In this document: piece by piece, positions 54,623-63,361 of the stretch
Position numbering within the stretch: position 1 is the stretch's first letter
How the letters are laid out: each line of letters begins with the position of its first letter
Source of the DNA: Candidatus Nanopelagicales bacterium
Lineage (GTDB): Bacteria; Actinomycetota; Actinomycetes; S36-B12
DNA: 64,000 nucleotides
Assembly: GCA_018402235.1 (NCBI GenBank)
Contig: JAGYJJ010000005.1
Span: forward strand, 1-64,000
Direction of reading: 5' to 3'
Translations under genes and position numbers: made by a program
Notes under the pieces: generated by a model
What the model was told of the DNA's origin: nothing
Databases searched by the model: none
What the model saw: the letters and a program-made list of their open reading frames with translations, nothing else

Positions 54623-55066
54623 CTAACGCCTATTCGCGGATTCGGGAGGCTCCCGGGGGTCCTCCCGATGCAGTTGCGCGACATATGCCTGCCACGCTTG
54701 AGTTTCGGGATCCTCTTCCAGGATCGCCACCTCCGCGCGTTCCTTCGCTTCGGCCTCGGCCTCGAATCTCGCAGCACGCTCGCGGTAGTACCGACCGACC
54801 CAATTGCTGAAACTTCCATGCTTGCGATAGCGGTTCCACACGATGATCGCGAAGATTCCAATGATCGGCCACTGGATCATGTACGCCAGTGAGTGATCCA
54901 CACCAGATTGCCAACGGTGGTACTGATTAATCGTGGCGTAGATCGACAACGCCACGAACACCACAAGCGGGATGTGCAGCGTCACGAAGTCCTTCCACCG
55001 ACGCCTACTTTCGCCCGCGCCCTCGTCGGTGCTTGGCTGTGGACTTCCAGCAGTGTTCTGGCTCAT
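54623..55066 (-). CDS. Membrane protein, last gene of the oxidase operon
   Basis: 147 residues. Two helices (VTLHIPLVVFVALSIYATI and MIQWPIIGIFAIIVWNRY) are followed by a long charged cytoplasmic helix (YRERAARFEAEAEAKERAE). Four-base overlap with the CopD gene. No family named; an accessory role in oxidase assembly is inference from position. Confidence 0.6.
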   Translation of the reverse strand: MSQNTAGSPQPSTDEGAGESRRRWKDFVTLHIPLVVFVALSIYATINQYHRWQSGVDHSLAYMIQWPIIGIFAIIVWNRYRKHGSFSNWVGRYYRERAARFEAEAEAKERAEVAILEEDPETQAWQAYVAQLHREDPREPPESANRR

Positions 55067-56454
55067 GCGGCCACGAGTTCTCGAGGACGTCGGGCACTGA
55101 ATGCGAGCACCCCAAGGAAGAGGGCAACAACCAAAGCGGTAGCAATGCCGAGCCCTCCATCAATGCCACGCTCGTTCCACCAGGCGGTGAAAGTGACGCC
55201 CACTGCGACGATGACCAGGGCCACCACTGATCTGCGTTGGGCGAACACACTCCAGAAGATGAGCCCGACAACCACGAGCCATGCACTCATGACAAGCATG
55301 AGGATCTGCTGATTACCGAATCCGCTCACGGCAAGGGAGGAAGCAGCGATCATGCTGACAACCAGCACTACTGCCATCGCCTCAGGGTAATCACGAATCA
55401 AGCCAGGCGGAGCGAGCCACGGTTTATCGCCACTGAGCTTGAGCACCGCTAGCGGAATCACGAGACCCAGCAATCCCACCGCAGCGATCGTGAATGGCTC
55501 GAACCCCAGCGGCATCGCTGGCGGTGCGGTTCGCGACAACGCAACGGATAGTCCGAGTGCCACGCCCATCCAGGCGATTTCATACGACGAGATGCGCACC
55601 AAAGTTCGCGTGCCATCAACGCCGGACTCCATTGCCGCGGCCAGAGCTCGACGCTGGCGCCAGCCGTAACCGATCAGCACCACCAACACCGCAACCTTGG
55701 CGAGCATCACCGCGCCGTACGTGCTCGTCACCAACGACGCCCATCCGTACAGGCGCAGCGACGCATTCACCAGGCCACTCTCAGCGAGCACGATCACACT
55801 CAGCAGTGCCAGAACGCTGAAGCGGCGCAGCACCACAGCGGAGTTCAGGGCAGATCGCCGGACGTAATCGACTGTTGCTACCAGGCCGCCTATCCACACG
55901 GATGCGGCCACGACGTGCAGCCCGAGGCTGATCGTTGCTGAAGAGTGGCCATCGTCAATACCCGAGTGTCCGATGAATCCAGGCAAGAAAGTTGCGGCGA
56001 TCGCCATCGTCGCGATGATGAGACCTGTCACTCGCCCCAGAACCACCCACGCGAGTAAGGCAATGATCGCCACCATTACGAATTGGATGAGGATCACTCG
56101 ACCGAGCGTGGTCTGCGTGAGTAGGGACCAGATGATCGTGGGGTTGAAGGACTCAGAAACCGGGAGCGCCAAAACTTCAGACACCGTGAGAACCGTCTGC
56201 ACGATCAATGCTGCAAGCCACACGAGCGCCGCAAGGGAGGCATTTCGCCCCGAGCGGCTATCGGGGCGAGGTGCCAGCACACCACCGATCAGAGCGAAGC
56301 CCACTGTGAGCGCAGTAGCCACATCGCGAATCCACAGGTCCACGGGCAACGCCCACAAGGTGGCCAGCGGAACCACCGGGAGCCCGGGAATGGTGGTTTC
56401 GCTGAGGCCGCCGATCCCCCACAACACCAGCAGCAGGACGGGAACACCTGGCAA
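55063..56454 (-). CDS. CopD-domain copper transport protein in the oxidase operon
   Basis: 463 residues and about 11-12 membrane helices. The CopD part includes GFIGHSGIDDGHSSATISLG, then HVVAASVWIGGL, whose His residues probably carry copper. The called start is a TTG, but the ATG at 56518 (MVATAPLIEQDSQRR) overlaps the ctaE stop as TGATG and leads into this frame after one indel near 56465, so the true protein is probably about 20 residues longer. Position suggests copper delivery for CuA/CuB. Confidence 0.75.
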   Translation of the reverse strand: MPGVPVLLLVLWGIGGLSETTIPGLPVVPLATLWALPVDLWIRDVATALTVGFALIGGVLAPRPDSRSGRNASLAALVWLAALIVQTVLTVSEVLALPVSESFNPTIIWSLLTQTTLGRVILIQFVMVAIIALLAWVVLGRVTGLIIATMAIAATFLPGFIGHSGIDDGHSSATISLGLHVVAASVWIGGLVATVDYVRRSALNSAVVLRRFSVLALLSVIVLAESGLVNASLRLYGWASLVTSTYGAVMLAKVAVLVVLIGYGWRQRRALAAAMESGVDGTRTLVRISSYEIAWMGVALGLSVALSRTAPPAMPLGFEPFTIAAVGLLGLVIPLAVLKLSGDKPWLAPPGLIRDYPEAMAVVLVVSMIAASSLAVSGFGNQQILMLVMSAWLVVVGLIFWSVFAQRRSVVALVIVAVGVTFTAWWNERGIDGGLGIATALVVALFLGVLAFSARRPRELVAA

Positions 56455-56517
56455 GTAGCGGCGCGATGAGGTTACGTCGTTGGGAGTCCTGCTCTATGAG
56501 CGGTGCGGTAGCGACCA

Positions 56518-57237
56518 TCAGCTTTGTTGCTGGAACGTCCCGAAAATCGCCGGATCGACGTTGGGGCTCTCAACCATGAATGTTGTGCAGATTGCCCCGA
56601 GAAGGAAAGCGATCGAGAGCCAGACCATCCAATAACTCAGGATCTGCGGCTGGTAAACGACGGCCGAGGTGACAAGGCCCTTACGGGTGCGGATCAGCAT
56701 GCCGGCGAGTACGAAAATCAGGATCAGCAGATTGAAGATGTTGCTCGCGCAAAACAGCAAGACCGCAGAGGCGTAGGCGCCATCGGTAGCCCCGAAGGGG
56801 AACGAGGTGATCTGAATCCACTGCGCAACCAGGGCAACCAGGGCGATAACGAGAGACGCTCCCGTCCCGACCAGCATTCCCGCACGATTGCCACGCTTCA
56901 TTTCCTTGTAGCCGAACCACATCGCCGCCGTGGAAAGGATGACCAGAGCCAAGATCGCCCAGAAGGGCCACTCAACAGCGAAGGATGCTTTCGGGGGCTT
57001 AGACGGCAAGCTCGTATCGGTTTGAGCTCCGGTGAGGGAGGCTCCCGGAGGTGCCCAGCCACCGTTGACGTTCAACGCCCACAGGTAGGAGTACGCGATG
57101 ACGATCGCGATAGTGCCGGCGGCATCCATCACGATAAGCGTCCACAGGCCCGCTCGCGCACGCCTTCCGATGGTGCTCATCGGCTCACCCGTGGTGGGCG
57201 ACAACGGCTGATCCGGGTGCGTCTGCGTGGCGCTCAT
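56518..57237 (-). CDS. ctaE: Cytochrome c oxidase subunit III
   Basis: 239 residues, about five or six helices (TLIVMDAAGTIAIVIAYSYL; FWAILALVILSTAAMWFG; LLFCASNIFNLLILIFVLAG). Start overlaps ctaD by four bases. It is divergent from the textbook CtaE, so the subunit III call leans on position after subunits II and I and on the fold. Confidence 0.7.
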   Translation of the reverse strand: MSATQTHPDQPLSPTTGEPMSTIGRRARAGLWTLIVMDAAGTIAIVIAYSYLWALNVNGGWAPPGASLTGAQTDTSLPSKPPKASFAVEWPFWAILALVILSTAAMWFGYKEMKRGNRAGMLVGTGASLVIALVALVAQWIQITSFPFGATDGAYASAVLLFCASNIFNLLILIFVLAGMLIRTRKGLVTSAVVYQPQILSYWMVWLSIAFLLGAICTTFMVESPNVDPAIFGTFQQQS

Positions 57238-59192
57238 TGACTTCCCACCTTCTGCACGTCCAGATCCCCATCGATGGCTGCGAGTTCCTTCTCATAAGGA
57301 TCTGCCACGCCGTAGTTGTAGGGGCGCTCGGTCACGACCGGCAGCACCGCGAAGTTCTCCAGCGGCACCGGTGTGGGTGTCTGCCACTCGAGGGACTTTG
57401 ATCCGAAGGGGTTAGCCGGTGCTTTGTCGCCGCTGATCCACGAGGAGATGACAGCACCCGCGAACACGAGCATGCCCAGTCCGATGATGTAGGCACCGAT
57501 GGTTGAAATCCAGTTGGGCGCGTTGAACAGGCTGTCGAACTGCAGCACGCGTCTGGGCATTCCCTGCAGGCCTGCAACGAACATCGCCATGAAGGTGATC
57601 TGGAAACCGACGAATGCCGTCCAGAATCCGATGGACGCTGTGCGCTCGTCCAAGATGCGTCCAGTCATCTTCGGGAAGTAGAACGCCAAGCCAGCCATCG
57701 CGCCGAACAATCCGGCACCCATGAGCATGTAGTGGAAGTGGGCCACCACGAACATGCTGCCGTGGAAGAACTGATTGGCAGGAACGTCGGACAAGTAGAT
57801 ACCTGTCACGCCACCGATCATCTTGTTGAATATGACGGCATAGACGGCCATGACCGGTAGCCGCGTCCACACCAGTCCGCGCCACATGGTGCCGATCATC
57901 ACAAGCACCAAGAAACCGACGGGGATCGAGATCATCTCGGTGGAGAGCATGAACGGATAGTTCGCAGCTGGAGCCCAGCCGGTCATGTACATGTGGTGTG
58001 CCCACACCAAGCCGCTGAGGGCAACCACGCCCACGATGCCCGCGATCGCGAAGTTGAAGGAGAACAGCGGCTTGCGCAGGAAGACAGGCATCAATTCCAA
58101 AAGAATGGCCGTGGACGGGATCAAGATCACGTACACCTCGGGGTGACCGAGCAGCCAGAACAGGTTCTCGTACAGCCAGACGCTGCCACCTTGCAGCGGG
58201 TTGAAGAACGAGGTGTCGAAGATGCGGTCTGTGAGCGCCATGATCTGGGAGTACTGGAAGAACGGGAAGGCGTACAGGCCCATCAACGCTGCGCCGAAAA
58301 CGCCGTAGACGAAGATCGGTGTCCGCGACCAGGTCATGCCCTTGGCGCGCATGGTCAGCGCGGTAACGATGAGGTTCACGCTCGCTACGCCGGTGGAGAT
58401 TGCGAAGACGATGATCGTCATCTGATAGCCCAGCATGGCCGGTGGCGCCTGTGAGGCGAGCGGTTGGTAGACGGACCAGCCATCTTGAATGCCACCTTGG
58501 AACAGCGTGCTGATCAGCATGACCGCCGCCACCACTACCAGCCACAAACTCAACGCATTAAGTCGCGGGAACGCCATATCCCGGGCGCCGATCATGATCG
58601 GCATGATGAAGTTGGCGATCGGTCCCATGACCGAGATGATCATTGCGATGATCATCGCAATGCCGTGGGTTCCGATCATTGAGTTGTAGAAGCCTGGGGA
58701 GAACACTTCGGCCCACGTGACCCCGAGTTCGGTCCGGATGAGCATCGCTAGCAGGCCACCGAAGCCCAGGATGATCGCAAACACCACGAGGTACTGGATG
58801 CCCACCACCTTGTGGTCGGTGGTGAACTTGAAGTAACGAACCCAGCCCAGGTCCTTGCCCGCCATGTACTCGGCGTCGGCGTGCGTGAGGTCCCGACCGA
58901 GGAACCAGCGAATCGGCCCAACGAAAGCGCCGATGCCCACGGAGAAACCGATCGTCCAACCCACGAGCATCGCTAGGTAGACAAGGTCGGGGGCAACGGG
59001 GGCGAATGTCGCGGTGGACGCACCCGATGGCACCAGGGCGTTCGTAACAACGCCAGCCACCGCGGCCAAACCAATGCCACCGATGAGGCCGGTAACAATG
59101 TTGAGTCGGCGCATGATGCCGCCTGGCTTGCCGTGCTGAACTGGCTGGTGGATCTCAGTTCCAAAGACCATTGCGGTAGTGGTCGCGCTCAT
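57234..59192 (-). CDS. ctaD: Cytochrome c oxidase subunit I (aa3-type)
   Basis: 652 residues with 12 core helices plus extra N-terminal helices. The heme a ligand His is in GTHGIAMII; the CuB region reads LLGHPEVYVILIP with the His-Tyr pair, then WAHHMYMTG for the two further CuB His, and VAHFHYML for heme a3/a ligands. It reduces oxygen to water and pumps protons. Overlaps subunit II by four bases. Confidence 0.93.
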   Translation of the reverse strand: MSATTTAMVFGTEIHQPVQHGKPGGIMRRLNIVTGLIGGIGLAAVAGVVTNALVPSGASTATFAPVAPDLVYLAMLVGWTIGFSVGIGAFVGPIRWFLGRDLTHADAEYMAGKDLGWVRYFKFTTDHKVVGIQYLVVFAIILGFGGLLAMLIRTELGVTWAEVFSPGFYNSMIGTHGIAMIIAMIISVMGPIANFIMPIMIGARDMAFPRLNALSLWLVVVAAVMLISTLFQGGIQDGWSVYQPLASQAPPAMLGYQMTIIVFAISTGVASVNLIVTALTMRAKGMTWSRTPIFVYGVFGAALMGLYAFPFFQYSQIMALTDRIFDTSFFNPLQGGSVWLYENLFWLLGHPEVYVILIPSTAILLELMPVFLRKPLFSFNFAIAGIVGVVALSGLVWAHHMYMTGWAPAANYPFMLSTEMISIPVGFLVLVMIGTMWRGLVWTRLPVMAVYAVIFNKMIGGVTGIYLSDVPANQFFHGSMFVVAHFHYMLMGAGLFGAMAGLAFYFPKMTGRILDERTASIGFWTAFVGFQITFMAMFVAGLQGMPRRVLQFDSLFNAPNWISTIGAYIIGLGMLVFAGAVISSWISGDKAPANPFGSKSLEWQTPTPVPLENFAVLPVVTERPYNYGVADPYEKELAAIDGDLDVQKVGSQ

Positions 59193-60058
59193 GAGGTTCT
59201 ACCTCCGCCCAGCTCGCGCATAACCGAGTTAAACGCCCTGTCTTCAAGTACCTCGACAGACGTCTCCATATATGCGTGGTGCATGCCGCACAGCTCAGCG
59301 CAGCGCAGGTTGAAGGTGCCCAGCTTGTTGGGGGTAACTCCCGTTTGGGTGATGGCGCCCGGGTTCGCGTCGATTTTGACACCAAGCTCGACGAGCCAGA
59401 AATTGTGAATCACGTCCTTGGACGTGACGTTGAAGTAGATCGGACGGTCTTTCGGCAGGTACAACACATCCGTGGTGACGTTGTCGTGTTGCGGGTACTG
59501 GAACGTCCACACCCACTGTTGCGCGGTCACGTTCACAATCACCGATTGCGCATCTCCGGGCTGTTGATCTGCGGAAATTGTTCCGTACGCATTTTGGGTG
59601 ATCTGAGCGAGCGCCACCAGGCCCCAGACAACGAGGAAAAAGGCCAGCGCACTTGTGAACGCGGTCCACAGGACGACACCGATCGTGTTCGAACGTATCG
59701 CCGGGCTCTCATCCTCCGGGATCGTGTCGCCAGAATGCCCGCGCCATTTGATGAGGCTGTAGACCAAAACCGCGTAGACGAACGCAACGATCGGCACCGA
59801 AACGATCGTGAACCAAAAGACCGTCGTCTCGATGTCCTGCATGATCGCCGAGGCAGGTGCACCGGTGACGTTCATCGGGACCAAGATCAGCCAGGCGAGC
59901 GGCAATAGCGCCAGCCCGATGATGATGGTCAAGATCACGATGCCCTTGGCGTAAGGGCGTCGCAACCACATCCGGACGCGCTCCATAGATGGCGGCCGGT
60001 TTGTGGGGGGCTCCGGCTCGTCGGGCGGGTTCACCGGGCGATCGTCGATCGTGGTCAT
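59189..60058 (-). CDS. ctaC: Cytochrome c oxidase subunit II
   Basis: 289 residues. Two membrane helices (IVILTIIIGLALLPLAWLIL and TVFWFTIVSVPIVAFVYAVL) then the cupredoxin domain with the aromatic WVWTFQYP and a full CuA site: His in DVIHNFWLVELG and CAELCGMHHAYM with two Cys, His and Met. It accepts electrons from cytochrome c. ATGA overlap with both neighbours. Confidence 0.92.
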   Translation of the reverse strand: MTTIDDRPVNPPDEPEPPTNRPPSMERVRMWLRRPYAKGIVILTIIIGLALLPLAWLILVPMNVTGAPASAIMQDIETTVFWFTIVSVPIVAFVYAVLVYSLIKWRGHSGDTIPEDESPAIRSNTIGVVLWTAFTSALAFFLVVWGLVALAQITQNAYGTISADQQPGDAQSVIVNVTAQQWVWTFQYPQHDNVTTDVLYLPKDRPIYFNVTSKDVIHNFWLVELGVKIDANPGAITQTGVTPNKLGTFNLRCAELCGMHHAYMETSVEVLEDRAFNSVMRELGGGRTS

Positions 60059-60765
60059 GACGCCACCACCTCAAAGGTCCCACCCATCCAGCCGCGGGTC
60101 TGCATGGCGCCACCGAACTCTTGGTACATGTCACCGCAGGGGAACTGGCAGTTCCACACGTACTTACCCGGATCACCGGTAATGAAGGTGAACTCGACCT
60201 TTTGCGGATCTTCCGCATAACCGGCCTTGTCCATCTTCGCCTTCGCGTCGTTGATGGGCAGCGGGACGTTCAAGAAGAAGTTCGGCTGATTGCTCTGGGG
60301 GTAGTCGTGGACAGTGAAGGTGTGCGTCACCTCGGTGGACTTCATCTTGCTGACGCTTTTGCCGTTCCACAACATGGTGCCGTCCATAGATCCATGGACC
60401 TCGGAGAAGTAATCGTTGTAGAGCTGGCCCATCGGTCCGCCGTACTGCAAGAAGGTGATGGTCACTGCGGTGTTGGCCGGCACCTGGATGCTGCTCGAAG
60501 GCCAGTAGAAGGGCTGTTCAGAAAGAAGGTTCTCTTCGAAAGACGACGTTGTCCGCGGACCAGCAACCTTGTCCGAAGGGTTCGGATAGATCGCAAGTTC
60601 CAAGGTGGCATGCGGCAACTCCCCCTGCGGGGTGTCCATCGTGCCGAACACCAAAGCCTTCAAGGCAGGTGGTTCTCGTTCGTTCCACCAACTAAATGCG
60701 CCAATCCCAGCAACGATGCCCACTCCCACCACCACGGTGAGGACGGTGATTAAGAAGCGCTTCAC
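60055..60765 (-). CDS. Membrane-anchored cupredoxin, first gene of the oxidase operon
   Basis: 236 residues from the GTG at 60765; the much longer upstream frame is noncoding. An N-terminal anchor (FLITVLTVVVGVGIVAGIGAF) precedes a subunit II-like cupredoxin (THTFTVHDY, then YVWNCQFPCGDMYQEFGG). The CxxxC pair of a CuA loop is kept but the His and Met that complete the site in ctaC (CAELCGMHHAYM) are Tyr and Phe here. It may carry one copper or serve as an assembly or electron-relay partner. Four-base overlap with ctaC. Confidence 0.7.
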   Translation of the reverse strand: MKRFLITVLTVVVGVGIVAGIGAFSWWNEREPPALKALVFGTMDTPQGELPHATLELAIYPNPSDKVAGPRTTSSFEENLLSEQPFYWPSSSIQVPANTAVTITFLQYGGPMGQLYNDYFSEVHGSMDGTMLWNGKSVSKMKSTEVTHTFTVHDYPQSNQPNFFLNVPLPINDAKAKMDKAGYAEDPQKVEFTFITGDPGKYVWNCQFPCGDMYQEFGGAMQTRGWMGGTFEVVAS

Positions 60766-60845
60766 GCTGTGGGAATCCCCTCGGTGTGGATGGGTAACCG
60801 GCCGTCCATGGGCATGACAAACGTCACCATCCCAATAGACAAGCG

Positions 60846-60859
60846 GTCTGTCAACAGAC
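60846..60859. promoter_or_regulatory. Palindrome between the divergent oxidase and ctaG units
   Basis: gtctgt and acagac are exact complements around two bases, in the 207-base space between the two divergent operons. A possible shared operator. Confidence 0.4.
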
Positions 60860-60972
60860 GCTCGCAGAATTCTCCGATATTTCCCGCAGCTCTCCCCGCA
60901 CTTCTTGCGAAGCGATTCACAAACTACGTCCACGGGGGGAACCGCTCGGGCCCAGCCGTTTAGTCTGGGCCG

Positions 60973-61869
60973 ATGATGACGGTGACTCCCGCAAGTGGAG
61001 CCATCGACCTGAACGTATTCGTCCTGGTCAACCTCATCGGTGGGGTGCTCCTTTACCTGTGGGCCGCGCGCCGGGCTTCCCGGGCTTCGCGTGCTTCGCG
61101 TGCTTCCCGGGCTGACCAGAACACGTCCAGCACGTGGCCGATAGCGAACACGATCGCCTTCCTTGCCGCGATGACAGCACTCGCCTTGGCGTATCTCGGT
61201 CCTTTCGGTGCTTGGGCACACGATGCCTTCTGGGCGCATATGGGTCAGCACCTGCTCGTGTTGATGATCGCTGGCCCACTGATCGTGCTGTCCTCCCCCA
61301 TCCGGTTGACGTTCGTCAACCTTGGAACTGTGGGACGTCGACGGATGATCCGCATCCTGCGCAGCCGCCCGGTGGAAATACTCACGAACCCGATCGTGGG
61401 TTGGGTCCTGTTCGCGACCGTGCTGCTCGGATCACACACCCAATTGGTGATGAACTGGGCGCTGATCAGTCACGACGGCATGGAGTTCGTCATGCGCCCG
61501 CTCTATTTGGCGGCGGCGTTGATTTTCTACTACCCCCTGATCGGCTGCGATCTCATAGCGCGCCGGCCGGCACCCAGCGTGCGACTGATGTCCCTGGGCT
61601 TGATGATGATTCCCGAAACCGTCTTGGGCATGGTGATCCACTTTGCTCCCGTGCCCTTGTACTGGCCGTACGAGTTTGCCGCCTCGACCTACGGCATCGA
61701 CGTCATGACGGACCAGAAGTTCGCCGGGGCATTGATGTGGGCGCTGGCCATGGTCCTCGATGGAATGTGGATGATGGTCGCCGCCATCGAGTGGTGGCGC
61801 GACCAGGAGAAAGAGACGCGGCGGTTGGAAAAACAGGAAGAACGCGAACGCGAACGGGTGCTCCCATGA
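60973..61869 (+). CDS. ctaG: CtaG-type cytochrome oxidase assembly protein
   Basis: 298 residues, about seven membrane helices. HMGQHLLVLMIAGPL, SPIRLTF, SHDGMEFVMRPLYL and MVIHFAPVPLY match the CtaG_Bsub/DUF1404-like oxidase assembly family, which needs its His residues, probably for copper. Between the first two helices is a stretch of four ASR repeats coded by a 9-bp tandem repeat. Divergent from the oxidase operon and overlapping tlpA by four bases. Confidence 0.85.
   Translation: MMTVTPASGAIDLNVFVLVNLIGGVLLYLWAARRASRASRASRASRADQNTSSTWPIANTIAFLAAMTALALAYLGPFGAWAHDAFWAHMGQHLLVLMIAGPLIVLSSPIRLTFVNLGTVGRRRMIRILRSRPVEILTNPIVGWVLFATVLLGSHTQLVMNWALISHDGMEFVMRPLYLAAALIFYYPLIGCDLIARRPAPSVRLMSLGLMMIPETVLGMVIHFAPVPLYWPYEFAASTYGIDVMTDQKFAGALMWALAMVLDGMWMMVAAIEWWRDQEKETRRLEKQEERERERVLP
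61075..61110 (+). repeat. Four 9-bp tandem units inside ctaG (ASR repeats)
   Basis: Units gcttcccgg, gcttcgcgt, gcttcgcgt, gcttcccgg, in the order A-B-B-A. Because nine is a multiple of three, gain or loss of units would keep the frame. Confidence 0.85.
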
Positions 61870-62444
61870 AAAGGCTCGTTGCCGTGGTCGCGTCCACCTT
61901 GCTCGTCGCATCCGGGTGCGGGTTTTTGTCTGCTGAGCAGGAAGTGTTGATTCCTGTGGAGGCCGGGCAGATAACTTCCAATCCAGGTATCGGACTGACC
62001 GTCATTCCTGAGTCCGAACGCGGCGAACCCTTGGAATTGGCGGGTGTGGATCTGGCCGGGGAGCCGATCGCCCTGAGTGATTCGCGAGGTGATGTGACCG
62101 TGGTCAACTCCTGGGCCACGTGGTGCCCGCCGTGCCGCACCGAGATGCCGGAGTTCGCCGATGTTGCAAGAAGCCTCGACGGCCAGGGCGTGACGTTCAT
62201 CGGAATCAACGTGCAAGACGATCTCGCTGGGGCGCGCGAGTACACCTCCGATACGCCGTACCGCAGCATCGTGGACCCCGACGGCTCCCTCGTGGCACAG
62301 ATACCGGATGTGCCCCCGCGCTCGTTGCCGGTCACGGTCATCTTGGATGGCGAAGGCCGCGTGGCGGTGCGAATCGTGGGACCAATCGTGTTGGGCACCT
62401 TGGAGGACACCGTGCTCGGTGTCCTGGCCTCCGAGCAATCCTGA
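61866..62444 (+). CDS. TlpA/ResA-like thioredoxin lipoprotein
   Basis: 192 residues from the ATG at 61866, overlapping the ctaG stop. Lipobox LLVASGCGF, then a thioredoxin fold with the active site WATWCPPCRTEMPEF and cis-Pro SLPVTVIL. Such lipoproteins reduce apocytochrome c or the CuA Cys pair. The larger frame that starts in ctaG is a shadow. Confidence 0.88.
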   Translation: MKRLVAVVASTLLVASGCGFLSAEQEVLIPVEAGQITSNPGIGLTVIPESERGEPLELAGVDLAGEPIALSDSRGDVTVVNSWATWCPPCRTEMPEFADVARSLDGQGVTFIGINVQDDLAGAREYTSDTPYRSIVDPDGSLVAQIPDVPPRSLPVTVILDGEGRVAVRIVGPIVLGTLEDTVLGVLASEQS

Positions 62445-62480
62445 GACGGTGGTAGAAACTGCGCTCATGGCGAGGTGCGC

Positions 62481-63361
62481 ATGGAGCTGACCGGTGTTTA
62501 CGTCCCCGTCATCACACCTTTCGACGAGTCCGGTCGTATCGATTCAGCTCGCCTGGACGCGGTGATCGGTTCGTTGCTGGCAGCAGGGATCAACGGAATC
62601 GTTGCGTGCGGAACTACCGGCGAGGCCTACGCGCTCTCCCTGGAAGAACGCCGCGCCGTGACCGCACGCATCAAAGAGATCGTGAACGGCAGCGTTCCGA
62701 TCCTCGGTGGCGTGGGCGGCATGTCGACCGACCAGGCCCTCGACCACGCGCTCTTGGCGAAGGCGCTGGAACTCGACGGACTGATGGTCGCCGCACCTGC
62801 GTATTGCCTGCCCACCGATGATGAGTTGGCAACCCACGTGAGCACCGTGGTGAAGGCCGCTGGATTGCCGACGGTGCTGTATGACTACCCGCAACGGACG
62901 GGCGTTTCCTTTTCAACGGTGGTGCTCGATCGACTGGCCGACGATCCCCTCGTGATCGGAATCAAGGAAGCGTCCGGGGATCTCGATCGCATTCCCTTGA
63001 TCCAGCAGCGCTATGCGGGAGCGATCGATGTGGTGTGCGGAGCCGATGCCCACGCCCCGACGTTCTTCGGTGCTGGCGTGCGGTGCTGGATCGGAGGGAT
63101 CGCGAACCTGTTGCCTGCAGCACACGTGGCGATGCTCGACCCTGCGCAACGCGAGACGTACACGCAGCGATCTTGCCGGTCTTGGAGTTCATCGAATCCG
63201 GGCGATACATCAGCAAGATCAAAGCCGGCATGGCCATGCGTGGGCTCAAGGTAGGAATCCCGCGGGCACCGCTGGCTGCGCTCGATACGGACTCCGCACT
63301 TGCGCTGGAAGCAATGCTCGATGAAGCAGGAGTGTGGGCTCCCCCACTTAACCGTCCATGA
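62481..63361 (+). pseudogene. DapA-family aldolase/lyase, frameshifted near its 3' end
   Basis: ATG at 62481 behind GAGG. A TIM barrel with GVYVPVITPFDESG, the GTTGEA motif, PTVLYDYPQRTGV holding the Tyr of the triad, and the Schiff-base Lys in VIGIKEASGD. The frame breaks near 63155; the end continues in another frame (LPVLEFIESGRYISKIKAG to LNRP). Repaired length is about 293 residues. The catalytic residues look complete. The neighbour enzyme suggests a keto-acid or pyrroline-carboxylate deaminase more than lysine synthesis. Confidence 0.78.

Noticed and set aside
60766-61251. Long N-terminal extension of the cupredoxin gene
   Set aside because: The extension is charged noncoding sequence that covers the divergent promoter region and the start of ctaG; the GTG before the membrane anchor is the better start.
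61134-62444. 436-codon frame running through ctaG into tlpA
   Set aside because: Only the part from 61866 shows signal peptide and thioredoxin motifs; the rest is an out-of-frame shadow of ctaG.
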